Source of the DNA: CAYPYS01 sp964445715
GTDB taxonomy: Bacteria > Omnitrophota > Gorgyraeia > Gorgyraeales > Gorgyraeaceae
DNA length: 13,175 bases
Direction of reading: 5' to 3'
Assembly: GCA_964445715.1 (NCBI GenBank)
Contig: CAYULJ010000040.1
Coordinates: 1 to 13,175, forward strand
Every line of letters starts with the position of its first letter. Within the stretch, counting starts at the first letter, position 1. Both the position numbers and the translations under genes were made by a program. Positions 1-6,878 of this stretch are shown here, one piece after another. The notes under the pieces are model-generated. The model searched no databases. It was given only the letters and a program-made list of their open reading frames with translations, and was not told the DNA's origin.

Positions 1-155
1 GTGCTCATCCCTGGTTTGTGGCATGCCAGTTCCATCCAGAGTTTAAGTCAAAGCCGGATGCTTGTCATCCACTGTTTAGGGATTTTGTAAAGGCATCATT
101 GGAGCAACGGTCTCTCCTTGGTCAGGCAGCTTCAAAAAGACGCTCGGCCAGGTAA
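1..155 (+). CDS. pyrG: CTP synthase, C-terminal fragment (5' end outside window)
   Basis: The frame beginning at base 3 reads AHPWFVACQFHPEF, then a K-S-K-P-D-A-C-H-P-L-F-R-D-F-V-K-A stretch, and ends at TAA 153-155. This is the end of the class I glutamine amidotransferase domain of CTP synthase. The family's catalytic His and Glu are visible in F-H-P-E-F (about residues 10-14 of the fragment), and HPLFRDFV is typical of the PyrG tail. CTP synthase aminates UTP to CTP using ATP and glutamine-derived ammonia, in the cytoplasm. The last 15 or so residues (SLLGQAASKRRSAR) are a non-conserved basic tail. No clear terminator separates it from the carB gene that starts 131 bp downstream, so readthrough into carB is plausible. 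Identification is firm despite the short length because the motif string is very characteristic. Confidence 0.93.
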   Translation, partial: AHPWFVACQFHPEFKSKPDACHPLFRDFVKASLEQRSLLGQAASKRRSAR

Positions 156-286
156 GCAGTTTAAAGATGTGGGCCTCGCTCCGTTTATTTTGACAGGCAG
201 TCTTTTAAGTAATGCAAGATTATATGTTGCGCAAAATGAAAAGGCTTTTTGAATGCTGCCTGACCAAGAAGGCCTAGAAAGTTAAT

Positions 287-3200
287 ATGCCGAAACGTAC
301 GGATATTAAAAAAATATTGATTATTGGCTCAGGGCCGATCGTGATAGGACAGGCATGCGAGTTTGATTATTCAGGTACGCAAGCATGTAAGGCGCTGAAA
401 GAAGAAGGGTTTGAAGTTGTGCTTATAAACTCAAACCCTGCTACCATAATGACTGATCCTGATACGGCTCCTTCTACCTATATAGAGCCAATCACACCAG
501 AGGTCCTGGAAAAGATTATTATAAAGGAAAAGCCTGATGCTGTTTTGCCGACCCTGGGCGGACAAACAGGGCTAAATACTGCTATGAAGGCAAAGGAGAT
601 GGGAATTTTAGATAAGCATAATGTCCAGATGATAGGCGCTGATTACGATACGATAAAAAAAGCAGAGGACAGGAAATTCTTTAAAAAGGCAATGCAAAAA
701 ATAGGCCTTGATCTGCCAAAGAGCGCTCTTGCGTATAACATGGACGAGGCAAGGGATGCCTTAAAAAAAATAGGTCTTCCTCTGATAATAAGGCCAAGCT
801 TCACGCTTGGCGGGACTGGCGGAGGAATTGCCAAGACAAAAGAAGAGTTTGAGCAGATTACTTCGCTAGGCCTAAAAAGCAGCATGATCTCAGAAGTTTT
901 GATAGAAGAGTCAATACTTGGCTGGAAAGAATATGAATTAGAGGTAATGAGGGATAAAAAAGACAATGTCGTGATAGTGTGCTCTATTGAAAACTTTGAT
1001 GCAATGGGTATTCATACGGGTGATTCCATAACTGTTGCGCCACAGCAGACCCTGGCTGACAGGGAGTACCAGAAGATGAGGGATGCTTCTATAGCGATTA
1101 TAAGAGAGATTGGGGTTGAAACAGGTGGTTCAAACATCCAGTTTGCAGTAAATCCTGAAACAGGCAGAATGGTTGTGATAGAGATGAACCCCAGGGTCTC
1201 GAGAAGTTCTGCCTTAGCAAGTAAGGCCACAGGATTTCCTATTGCAAAATTTGCAGCAAAACTTGCGGTGGGCTATACACTTGATGAAATACAAAATGAT
1301 ATTACGAGAGAAACGCCTGCGTCATTTGAACCAACAATAGATTATTGCGTGGTAAAAGTTCCAAGATTTACATTCGAAAAATTCCCAGAAGCAAAGGATA
1401 TCCTGGGTATTTCAATGAAATCAGTTGGCGAGACAATGGCAATAGGAAGAACGTTTAAAGAGGCGTTGCAAAAGGCATTGAGGGGACTGGAGATCGGTCA
1501 TGTGGGACTTGATAATAAATTAAACTATAAAGACGTGCCTGATGAAAAGATAGAACTAAGACTGAGAGAGCCAAATGCATCCAGGATATTTTACATCAAA
1601 TATGCTTTGCAAAAGGGGTATGGCGTTGAAAAAATCTGCAAGCTCACAGGCATAGACCCATGGTTCATACATAATATAAAGGAGATAGTGGATTTTGAGA
1701 AAGAGATATCGACAGATAATCTTCTTAAGGCAAAGCAGCTTGGCTTTAGCGATGCTCAACTCGCCAGGCTCATGGATTCTGACGAAATTTCAATACGTGA
1801 ATTGAGAAAAAAGAAACGCATTATTGCTACTTTCAAACTTGTTGATACATGTGCGGCAGAATTCGAGGCATATACGCCTTATTATTATTCCACTTATGAA
1901 GAAGAATGCGAGACCAGGGTTTCGAAAAAGAAGAAGATAATGATACTTGGTGGTGGCCCAAACAGGATCGGTCAGGGAATAGAGTTTGACTATTGTTGTT
2001 GTCACGCGTCATTTGCACTAAAAGAACTTGGTTATGAGACAATAATGGTAAATTCAAATCCTGAAACTGTTTCAACAGACTATGACACGTCGGATAAACT
2101 TTATTTTGAGCCGCTCACATTCGAAGATGTAATGAATATCATTGAGGCTGAAAAGCCAGACGGAGTAATCGTACAATTTGGCGGCCAAACTCCCCTTAAC
2201 CTCGCGCATAAATTACAGAAGGCAGGCGCGCCTATTATAGGTACTAGCGTGAGATCCATTGATAAAGCAGAAAACAGGGATAAATTTGCCAGAGTGCTTA
2301 AAAAATTAAATATCCCACAGCCGGCAAATGGTTCGACTTCATCAAAACAAGTCACCCTGACCATTGCAAAAAAGATAGGATACCCTGTTCTTGTAAGGCC
2401 GTCGTATGTCTTGGGCGGGAGGGCAATGAAAATAGTGTATAATGAGAGTGAATTAAAAGAGTTTATACAAAACGTGGAAGATATCTCAAAAGAGAAACCG
2501 ATTCTCATTGATAAGTTTTTAGAAGATGCAGTAGAAGTGGATGTGGATGCTGTTTCTGACGGAAAGATTACTGTAATAGGCGGGATAATGGAACACATTG
2601 AAGAGGCAGGTGTGCACTCAGGTGATTCAGCATGTGTTCTTCCGCCATATACACTAGGGGATGACATAATCGATACAATAAAAAAATACACGCTCGCGCT
2701 CTCAAAGGAATTAAAGGTAAAAGGCCTTATGAACATACAGTTTGCGGTAAAAGAGGACAAGGTCTATGTATTAGAGGTAAACCCCAGGGCATCAAGGACA
2801 ATCCCTTTTGTGAGTAAGTCCACTGGAGTGCCTCTTGCAAAGATCGCTGCAAAGGTCATGGCTGGCGAGTCATTGAAAGAACTAGGATTTACACAGGAAA
2901 AAGAAGTGGCTCATATTTCAGTAAAAGAATCAGTCATGCCTTTCACCAGGTTCTCAGGCGTGGATATACTCTTAGGGCCTGAGATGAAGTCCACGGGCGA
3001 AGTGATGGGCATAGACTCGTCATTCGGTAATGCATTTTATAAAGCACAGCTCGCAGCAGGACAGGTGCTTCCTCTAAAAGGCAATGTTTTTATAAGCGTT
3101 AAAAACGACGACAAACGGAACATCATATTTATTGCAAAAAAACTTTTTGATCTGGGATTTAAGATCATTGCGACAAAAGGCACTCACAAGGCTCTTTCAT

Positions 3201-3472
3201 CCAATAACATTGACGCGAAATTAGTAGGCAAGATCTCAGAAGGGGATGAAAAGATACTGGATCTTATAAGGAAGAATGAGTTAAAATTGATTATAAACAC
3301 GCCCTCTGGTAAAAAAGGCCAGTCTGACATGAAACCGATTCGTAGCTTTGCAGTCCAGTACGGCGTTCCGTGCATTACTACCATGCAAGGTGCCCAGGCA
3401 GCAGTGAACGGGATCGAATCAGTGGTAAAAAAGGATTTTGACGTTAAATCGATACAACAATACATAGCTTAA
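287..3472 (+). CDS. carB: Carbamoyl-phosphate synthase large subunit, canonical copy
   Basis: This is a full-length CarB of 1061 aa (family about 1050-1080). It makes carbamoyl phosphate from bicarbonate, ammonia and two ATP for pyrimidine and arginine synthesis, normally together with the glutaminase subunit CarA, which is not in this window. It has two homologous ATP-grasp halves. The first (about 1-400) carries IIGSGPIVIGQACEFDYSG near the start, GGTGGG at 175-180 and ENFDAMGIHTGDSITVAP at 235-252. The second (about 550-930) carries GGGPNRIGQGIEFDY at 555-569, VLGGRAMKIVY at 708-718 and MEHIEEAGVHSGDSACV at 768-784. The linker has the usual VDTCAAEFEA at 519-528. A methylglyoxal-synthase-like allosteric domain follows (about 932-1050; TKGTHKAL 963-970, INTPSG 1003-1008). 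The ATG matches the normal CarB N terminus MPKRTDIKKI, but its ribosome-binding site is weak (AGAAAG at 275-280). A TTGACA at 190-195 could be a -35 box, but no well-spaced -10 follows. The stop codon lies inside a 47-bp palindrome. Confidence 0.97.
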   Translation: MPKRTDIKKILIIGSGPIVIGQACEFDYSGTQACKALKEEGFEVVLINSNPATIMTDPDTAPSTYIEPITPEVLEKIIIKEKPDAVLPTLGGQTGLNTAMKAKEMGILDKHNVQMIGADYDTIKKAEDRKFFKKAMQKIGLDLPKSALAYNMDEARDALKKIGLPLIIRPSFTLGGTGGGIAKTKEEFEQITSLGLKSSMISEVLIEESILGWKEYELEVMRDKKDNVVIVCSIENFDAMGIHTGDSITVAPQQTLADREYQKMRDASIAIIREIGVETGGSNIQFAVNPETGRMVVIEMNPRVSRSSALASKATGFPIAKFAAKLAVGYTLDEIQNDITRETPASFEPTIDYCVVKVPRFTFEKFPEAKDILGISMKSVGETMAIGRTFKEALQKALRGLEIGHVGLDNKLNYKDVPDEKIELRLREPNASRIFYIKYALQKGYGVEKICKLTGIDPWFIHNIKEIVDFEKEISTDNLLKAKQLGFSDAQLARLMDSDEISIRELRKKKRIIATFKLVDTCAAEFEAYTPYYYSTYEEECETRVSKKKKIMILGGGPNRIGQGIEFDYCCCHASFALKELGYETIMVNSNPETVSTDYDTSDKLYFEPLTFEDVMNIIEAEKPDGVIVQFGGQTPLNLAHKLQKAGAPIIGTSVRSIDKAENRDKFARVLKKLNIPQPANGSTSSKQVTLTIAKKIGYPVLVRPSYVLGGRAMKIVYNESELKEFIQNVEDISKEKPILIDKFLEDAVEVDVDAVSDGKITVIGGIMEHIEEAGVHSGDSACVLPPYTLGDDIIDTIKKYTLALSKELKVKGLMNIQFAVKEDKVYVLEVNPRASRTIPFVSKSTGVPLAKIAAKVMAGESLKELGFTQEKEVAHISVKESVMPFTRFSGVDILLGPEMKSTGEVMGIDSSFGNAFYKAQLAAGQVLPLKGNVFISVKNDDKRNIIFIAKKLFDLGFKIIATKGTHKALSSNNIDAKLVGKISEGDEKILDLIRKNELKLIINTPSGKKGQSDMKPIRSFAVQYGVPCITTMQGAQAAVNGIESVVKKDFDVKSIQQYIA

Positions 3473-3511
3473 GTTCACATTTTAACATTGTTAAAATGTG
3501 AACTTAAGCTA
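3465..3511. repeat. Palindromic repeat, copy 1 (overlaps carB stop codon)
   Basis: A perfect 22-bp inverted repeat (arms 3465-3486 and 3490-3511) with the 3-nt loop ATT. The left arm starts TAGCTTAAGTTCACA and ends TTTTAAC. The carB stop TAA (3470-3472) is part of the left arm. Related copies lie at 4920-4960 and 10078-10118. There is no T-run after the right arm, so it is not a textbook intrinsic terminator. As RNA it would form a long AU-rich hairpin between carB and purF, which could stabilise a 3' end or be cut by RNase III; both roles are inference. Confidence 0.92.
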
Positions 3512-3524
3512 AAGTGTGGATCTA

Positions 3525-3531
3525 AGAGGAG
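3525..3531 (+). promoter_or_regulatory. Ribosome binding site that fixes the purF start
   Basis: AGAGGAG sits 5 nt before ATG 3537. It selects this ATG over the in-frame GTG at 3516, and places cysteine directly after the initiator Met, as the Ntn glutaminase mechanism requires. Confidence 0.85.
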
Positions 3532-3536
3532 TGAAT

Positions 3537-4919
3537 ATGTGCGGGATATTTGGAATTTCTAATCATAAAGAAGCAGCTAGGCTGGCGTACCTTGGGCTCT
3601 ACGCACTTCAACACAGGGGCGAAGAGTCAGCTGGTATAGTTACGCGCTGCGGAAAAAAAGTAAATCAATTAAGAGGCATGGGGCTTGTAGGAGATGTATT
3701 TACTGAGCGTGACATAAGGTCTTTAAAAGGTGACACAGCAGTTGGACACGTGCGTTATTCCACTACTGGCTCGTCGAACCCGAAAAACATCCAGCCGTTT
3801 CTCGTTAAACACAAAAAGGGTCACATTGCAATCGCGCATAACGGAAACCTTGTAAACACATACCAGCTGCGCAATGAATTGGAATGCAAGGGTTCTATAT
3901 TCCACACTACAATGGACTCTGAGATAATTGCTCATCTTTTAGCGCGCTCGCAGAGTGAAAAAATAGAAGAAATACTTGCGGGTTCTTTGGTGGAATTGGA
4001 GGGAGCATATTCATTGGTTTTGATGTTTAATGATCTTCTGATTGGCGCAAGGGATCCTTATGGCTGGCGGCCATTGTGCCTGGGTAAATTAGGTGATTCG
4101 TATGTTCTAGCTAGCGAGACATGCGCTTTGGATCTGATCCAGGCAAAATACCTAAGGGACATTGAGCCAGGCGAAGTTGTTATTATTAAAAAAGACGAGG
4201 TCAGGTTTATAAATATCTCTACGCGTTCGCTTTTTCCTACTGCAAGGCACGCGTTTTGCATATTCGAATATATCTATTTTGCGCGCCCTGACAGTAATAT
4301 CTTTGGGCACAATGTGTATCGCGCCCGCAAAAACCTTGGCCACGAGCTTGCACGTGAATGCCCTGCTAAGTGTGACATTGCCATGCCTATTCCTGATTCT
4401 GGCAATTATGCTGCGCTTGGATTTTCTGAGGAATCAGGCATTCCATTCGAGGTGGGCATGATCCGTAATCACTATGTAGGACGCACGTTTATCCAGCCCT
4501 CGCAGTTCATCCGTGATTTCAGGGTCAAGGTCAAACTTAACCCTATACGCGAGGTGCTCAGAGATAAGCGTGTCGTGATTATCGAGGATTCTATTGTGCG
4601 CGGTACGACTTCTCGCATCAGGGTGAAGACTATACGTGAGGCAGGCGCTAAAGAAGTACATATGCGCGTGAGCTGTCCGCCGCTCAGGCACCCGTGTTTT
4701 TATGGCATTGATTTTCCGACAAGAAAGGAACTTATTGCTTCGAGGCGCGAGATAGAATGGATTAAGAATTTTATCGGCGTGGACTCGCTTGAGTATCTTA
4801 GCCTCGAGGGCATGCTGAAGGCCATGTCTCTCCCAAAAGAACGTTTTTGTACAGCCTGTTTCAGTGGCAACTACCCCGCCAAGCTCCCAAAAAAATTAGG
4901 CAAGGCAATTCTAGAATAG
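3537..4919 (+). CDS. purF: Amidophosphoribosyltransferase (glutamine PRPP amidotransferase), Fe-S type
   Basis: This protein of 460 aa catalyses the first committed step of purine synthesis: PRPP plus glutamine gives 5-phosphoribosylamine, glutamate and PPi. The N-terminal Ntn glutaminase domain (about 1-230) is intact: Cys2 in MCGIFG, H-R-G at 26-28, GHVRYST at 70-76, HNGN at 101-104 and MDSE at 126-129. The C-terminal phosphoribosyltransferase domain has the PRPP loop VVIIEDSIVRGTT at 346-358. Cys241, Cys387, Cys438 and Cys441 match the four [4Fe-4S] ligands of the Bacillus subtilis enzyme. In that enzyme the cluster makes the protein oxygen-labile; an N-terminal propeptide is removed there, but here Cys directly follows Met. 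The gene starts 64 bp after carB, with a palindromic repeat in the gap and no visible promoter, so it is probably co-transcribed with carB. A second palindromic repeat begins right after its stop codon. The GTG at 3516 would add 7 residues ahead of the catalytic Cys and is rejected. Confidence 0.96.
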   Translation: MCGIFGISNHKEAARLAYLGLYALQHRGEESAGIVTRCGKKVNQLRGMGLVGDVFTERDIRSLKGDTAVGHVRYSTTGSSNPKNIQPFLVKHKKGHIAIAHNGNLVNTYQLRNELECKGSIFHTTMDSEIIAHLLARSQSEKIEEILAGSLVELEGAYSLVLMFNDLLIGARDPYGWRPLCLGKLGDSYVLASETCALDLIQAKYLRDIEPGEVVIIKKDEVRFINISTRSLFPTARHAFCIFEYIYFARPDSNIFGHNVYRARKNLGHELARECPAKCDIAMPIPDSGNYAALGFSEESGIPFEVGMIRNHYVGRTFIQPSQFIRDFRVKVKLNPIREVLRDKRVVIIEDSIVRGTTSRIRVKTIREAGAKEVHMRVSCPPLRHPCFYGIDFPTRKELIASRREIEWIKNFIGVDSLEYLSLEGMLKAMSLPKERFCTACFSGNYPAKLPKKLGKAILE

Positions 4920-4960
4920 CTTAACTTCACACTTTAACATTGTTAAAGTGTGAAGTTAAG
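4920..4960. repeat. Palindromic repeat, copy 2 (abuts purF stop codon)
   Basis: A perfect 19-bp inverted repeat (arms 4920-4938 and 4942-4960) with loop ATT. It has the same design as the copy at 3465-3511 but differs at two positions of the left arm (CTTAAC for CTTAAG; CACTTT for CATTTT), and both changes are matched in the right arm so pairing is kept. The purF TAG (4917-4919) plus the arm reads TAGCTTAA, the same 8 bases as the outer edge of copy 1. The right arm is followed by ATTTTG, only a short T-run, and 7 bp later by the -35 box of the next promoter. It could act as a weak terminator or 3'-end stabiliser for the carB-purF transcript. Confidence 0.9.
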
Positions 4961-4967
4961 ATTTTGC

Positions 4968-4996
4968 TTGACGATAGAGCCTGTCGCATAGATAAT
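4968..4996 (+). promoter_or_regulatory. Sigma-70-type promoter for the glutamate-synthase-like gene
   Basis: TTGACG (4968-4973), a 17-bp spacer, and GATAAT (4991-4996). Both hexamers match the consensus at 5 of 6 positions and the spacing is optimal. Transcription would begin near 5003, giving a leader of about 130 nt before the ATG at 5136. The promoter at 6731-6759 has nearly the same boxes and the same spacing. Confidence 0.75.
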
Positions 4997-5007
4997 ATAT
5001 ATACAAA

Positions 5008-5029
5008 TTTGATACAAAGGCGTATCAAA
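5008..5029. promoter_or_regulatory. Operator-like palindrome just downstream of the predicted transcription start
   Basis: TTTGATAC, a 6-nt centre AAAGGC, then GTATCAAA: a perfect 8-bp inverted repeat about 5-27 nt after the predicted start. As DNA it looks like a dimeric repressor site; as RNA it is a small hairpin at the front of the leader. Its loop AAAGGC is complementary to GCCTTT at 5079-5084 in the downstream terminator, so a kissing or antiterminator pairing is possible. Which of these roles applies cannot be told from sequence. The second leader (6766-6837) has no equivalent. Confidence 0.45.
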
Positions 5030-5051
5030 CATGAATAGATTATGTTAGGAC

Positions 5052-5087
5052 AAGGGCGTTCTATGTTAAAGGCAGGGCGCCTTTTTT
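5052..5087 (+). terminator. Rho-independent terminator inside the leader (possible attenuator)
   Basis: The 5' arm AAGGGCGTTCT (5052-5062, one bulged G) pairs with AGGGCGCCTT (5074-5083). The stem runs into the tract TTTTTT (5082-5087). It lies after the promoter at 4968-4996 and 48 bp before the ATG at 5136, with no convincing promoter between. Transcripts from that promoter must therefore read through it. A local alternative hairpin (AAAGGC 5068-5073 with GCCTTT 5079-5084) also exists. The sequence closely resembles the terminator at 6797-6837. It may instead serve simply as the end of the upstream purF transcript. Confidence 0.7.
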
Positions 5088-5135
5088 ATTTGTCCGACAG
5101 TGCACAAGATATATGCAGTAAACAGGAGGTAGAAA

Positions 5136-6722
5136 ATGAATTTACAAAGGCCAAATGCAAATGACGTAACACAGACTGCGAATCGTTCGCGCAATGTCGC
5201 TCCGCAGTCAGGTATTTGTACACGTTGTGTCGATGGTTGTCGTGGTAATTGTGAAGTCTTCAAAGCAAGTTTTCGAGGACGCGAGGTGATATACCCAGGA
5301 CCGTTTGGAGAAATAACAGCAGGCGGAGACAAAAATTATCCTTTAGACTATTCACACCTTAATATACAGGGTTACGCAATGGGGGCAAAGGGGCTTCCTA
5401 AGGGCGTAGAAGGAAATCCTGACACTGCTACATTCCCTGCAGTGGATACAGAGACAGATTATGGCTGGGATAAAAAGGTAAAGATGAAAGTTCCTGTGTT
5501 TACGGGCGCGCTTGGTTCCACAGAGATAGCTCGTAAAAACTGGGAACATTTTGCAATAGGTGCGGCGATTTCCGGGGTAACACTTGTTTGCGGTGAAAAT
5601 GTATGCGGAATCGATCCTAAATTAGAACTTGATAAGAACGGAAAGATTTCAAAAGCGCCTGATATGGATAGGAGGATCGAGACATACAGAAAATTCCATG
5701 AAGGTTATGGCGAGATCCTGGTCCAGATGAATGTAGAAGATACTCGTTTGGGCGTCGCAGAATACGTCAGAAAGAAGCACAACCTTGAGACCATAGAGTT
5801 AAAATGGGGACAGGGCGCAAAATGTATTGGCGGAGAGATAAAAGTAAAGAGCTTGGAGCGTGCACTTGAACTTAAGAAACGTGGCTACATCGTAACACCT
5901 GATCCAACTTTAAAGACCGTTCAACAGGCTTATAAAGATGGCGCAATAAAGGAATTCGAGCGTCATTCTCGACTTGGATTTGTAACAGAAGAGGCATTTG
6001 TCGCAGAGATAAAACGCCTGAGAGATCTTGGTTTCAAACGCATCACTTTAAAGACAGGTGCGTACCCGATAAGAGAACTTGCAATGGCACTGAAGTTTTC
6101 ATCCGCGGCAAAGATAGATCTTCTTACGATCGACGGCGCGCCAGGCGGAACAGGCATGTCTCCGTGGAGAATGATGGAAGAGTGGGGAGTCCCGACATTC
6201 TATCTACAGGCAATGACCTATGATCTTTGCGAGAGAATGAAAAAGAAAGGCATGAGAGTTCCTGATCTGGCTATTGCCGGCGGATTCTCGACAGAGGACC
6301 ATATATTTAAGGTGCTTGCAATGGGCGCTCCATATGTAAAGGCAGTTTGTATGGGAAGAGCTCTTATGATACCAGGAATGGTCGGTAAAAATATCGGTTT
6401 CTGGATCGAGGGTAAAGATCTCCCGTCCACTGTTTCAAGGTATGGCAAGGTACCCAAAGAGATCTTTGTATGCTACGATGAATTAGCAGAAAAATATGGA
6501 AAGAAGATCGATGAGATTCCTCTTGGAGCAATAGGCATCTATAGCTTTAGCCAGAAATTAAGGGTAGGTCTCCAGCAATTGATGGCTGGCTCAAGGAATT
6601 TCAACCTAAGCGCTATTTCAAGGAAAGACATTATGTCTTTAACTGAAGAAGCTGCAAAGGTTTCTGGTATTCCTTATGTAATGGATGCTTATAGGGAAGA
6701 AGCGGAGAAGATAATAGGATAA
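5136..6722 (+). CDS. FMN-binding glutamate-synthase-like protein (single domain, Cys-rich N terminus)
   Basis: A 528-aa protein with the FMN-binding (alpha/beta)8 domain of glutamate synthase (glutamate synthase central/FMN region family, PF01645-like). Motifs seen: ELKWGQGAK at 221-229, TIDGAPGGTGMSP at 331-343 and AGGFSTEDHIFKVLAMGA at 381-398. The last two fit the FMN and phosphate-binding part of the barrel. There is no N-terminal glutaminase domain, and the C-x5-C-x4-C [3Fe-4S] motif of large-subunit GltB is not seen. Instead, Cys28, Cys31, Cys35 and Cys39 (C-x2-C-x3-C-x3-C) sit near the N terminus, as if for an Fe-S cluster. No electron-donating small subunit (GltD-like) lies nearby, so the reaction is unknown: it could make glutamate from ammonia and 2-oxoglutarate, or act on another amine. 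The start is supported by AGGAGGT (5124-5130) 5 nt before the ATG. It probably forms its own transcription unit, from the promoter at 4968-4996 through a leader terminator. Other members of this broad family include the methylamine-glutamate methyltransferase subunit, so the exact role stays open. Confidence 0.88.
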   Translation: MNLQRPNANDVTQTANRSRNVAPQSGICTRCVDGCRGNCEVFKASFRGREVIYPGPFGEITAGGDKNYPLDYSHLNIQGYAMGAKGLPKGVEGNPDTATFPAVDTETDYGWDKKVKMKVPVFTGALGSTEIARKNWEHFAIGAAISGVTLVCGENVCGIDPKLELDKNGKISKAPDMDRRIETYRKFHEGYGEILVQMNVEDTRLGVAEYVRKKHNLETIELKWGQGAKCIGGEIKVKSLERALELKKRGYIVTPDPTLKTVQQAYKDGAIKEFERHSRLGFVTEEAFVAEIKRLRDLGFKRITLKTGAYPIRELAMALKFSSAAKIDLLTIDGAPGGTGMSPWRMMEEWGVPTFYLQAMTYDLCERMKKKGMRVPDLAIAGGFSTEDHIFKVLAMGAPYVKAVCMGRALMIPGMVGKNIGFWIEGKDLPSTVSRYGKVPKEIFVCYDELAEKYGKKIDEIPLGAIGIYSFSQKLRVGLQQLMAGSRNFNLSAISRKDIMSLTEEAAKVSGIPYVMDAYREEAEKIIG

Positions 6723-6730
6723 GATTTTAA

Positions 6731-6759
6731 TTGACTGACACCAGAGAATCAGAGATAAT
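6731..6759 (+). promoter_or_regulatory. Sigma-70-type promoter for the second carB operon
   Basis: TTGACT (6731-6736), 17-bp spacer, GATAAT (6754-6759). It begins 8 bp after the stop codon of the glutamate-synthase-like gene. Transcription would start near 6766, about 113 nt before the carB ATG. The -10 box is identical, and the -35 box nearly identical, to those of the promoter at 4968-4996. Confidence 0.75.
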
Positions 6760-6796
6760 TAAATCCGATGTTGATGTATAGTATTGAGAAACCAAA

Positions 6797-6837
6797 GGGG
6801 CGTTCTGCATTTAAGGGCGGAGCGCCCCTATTTTTTT
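6797..6837 (+). terminator. Rho-independent terminator inside the carB2 leader (possible attenuator)
   Basis: GGGGCGTTCTGC (6797-6808) pairs over 12 bp, with two G-T wobbles, with the arm ending GAGCGCCCC (6817-6828). The loop is ATTTAAGG (6809-6816), and the stem is followed by TA and seven T (6831-6837). It lies about 30 nt after the predicted transcription start and 41 bp before ATG 6879, with no promoter visible in between. A promoter-proximal terminator in this position is typical of an attenuator, but it could also close the upstream transcript. It shares GGGCGTTCT and a TTAAGG/TTAAAGG loop with the terminator at 5052-5087. Confidence 0.8.
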
Positions 6838-6878
6838 GTTTAGTGTAGCCCAAAAATTGTGCAACAAAAGGAGAGGTT

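Noticed and set aside
2101..2760. 219-codon open frame on the minus strand within carB
   Set aside because: Low-complexity Ser/Phe/Ile-rich product with no recognisable domain, exactly antisense to strongly conserved CarB sequence. Similar antisense frames at 9062-9508 and 10941-11390 were rejected for the same reason.
3465..3511. Palindrome as a standard rho-independent terminator
   Set aside because: No T-run after the right arm, AT-rich stem, and it sits inside a probable carB-purF operon.
3516..3536. In-frame GTG start giving a 7-residue extension of PurF
   Set aside because: ATG 3537 has a well-placed AGAGGAG and puts the catalytic Cys directly after Met; the extension would bury the nucleophile unless processed.
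4279..4461. 60-codon + strand frame inside purF
   Set aside because: Out-of-frame shadow of conserved PurF sequence with no ribosome-binding site or recognisable product.
5052..5087. Glutamine riboswitch (glnA type), suggested by CGTTC near a nitrogen gene
   Set aside because: The conserved GGAAGTAGG segment of that class is missing; the sequence is explained by a terminator stem.
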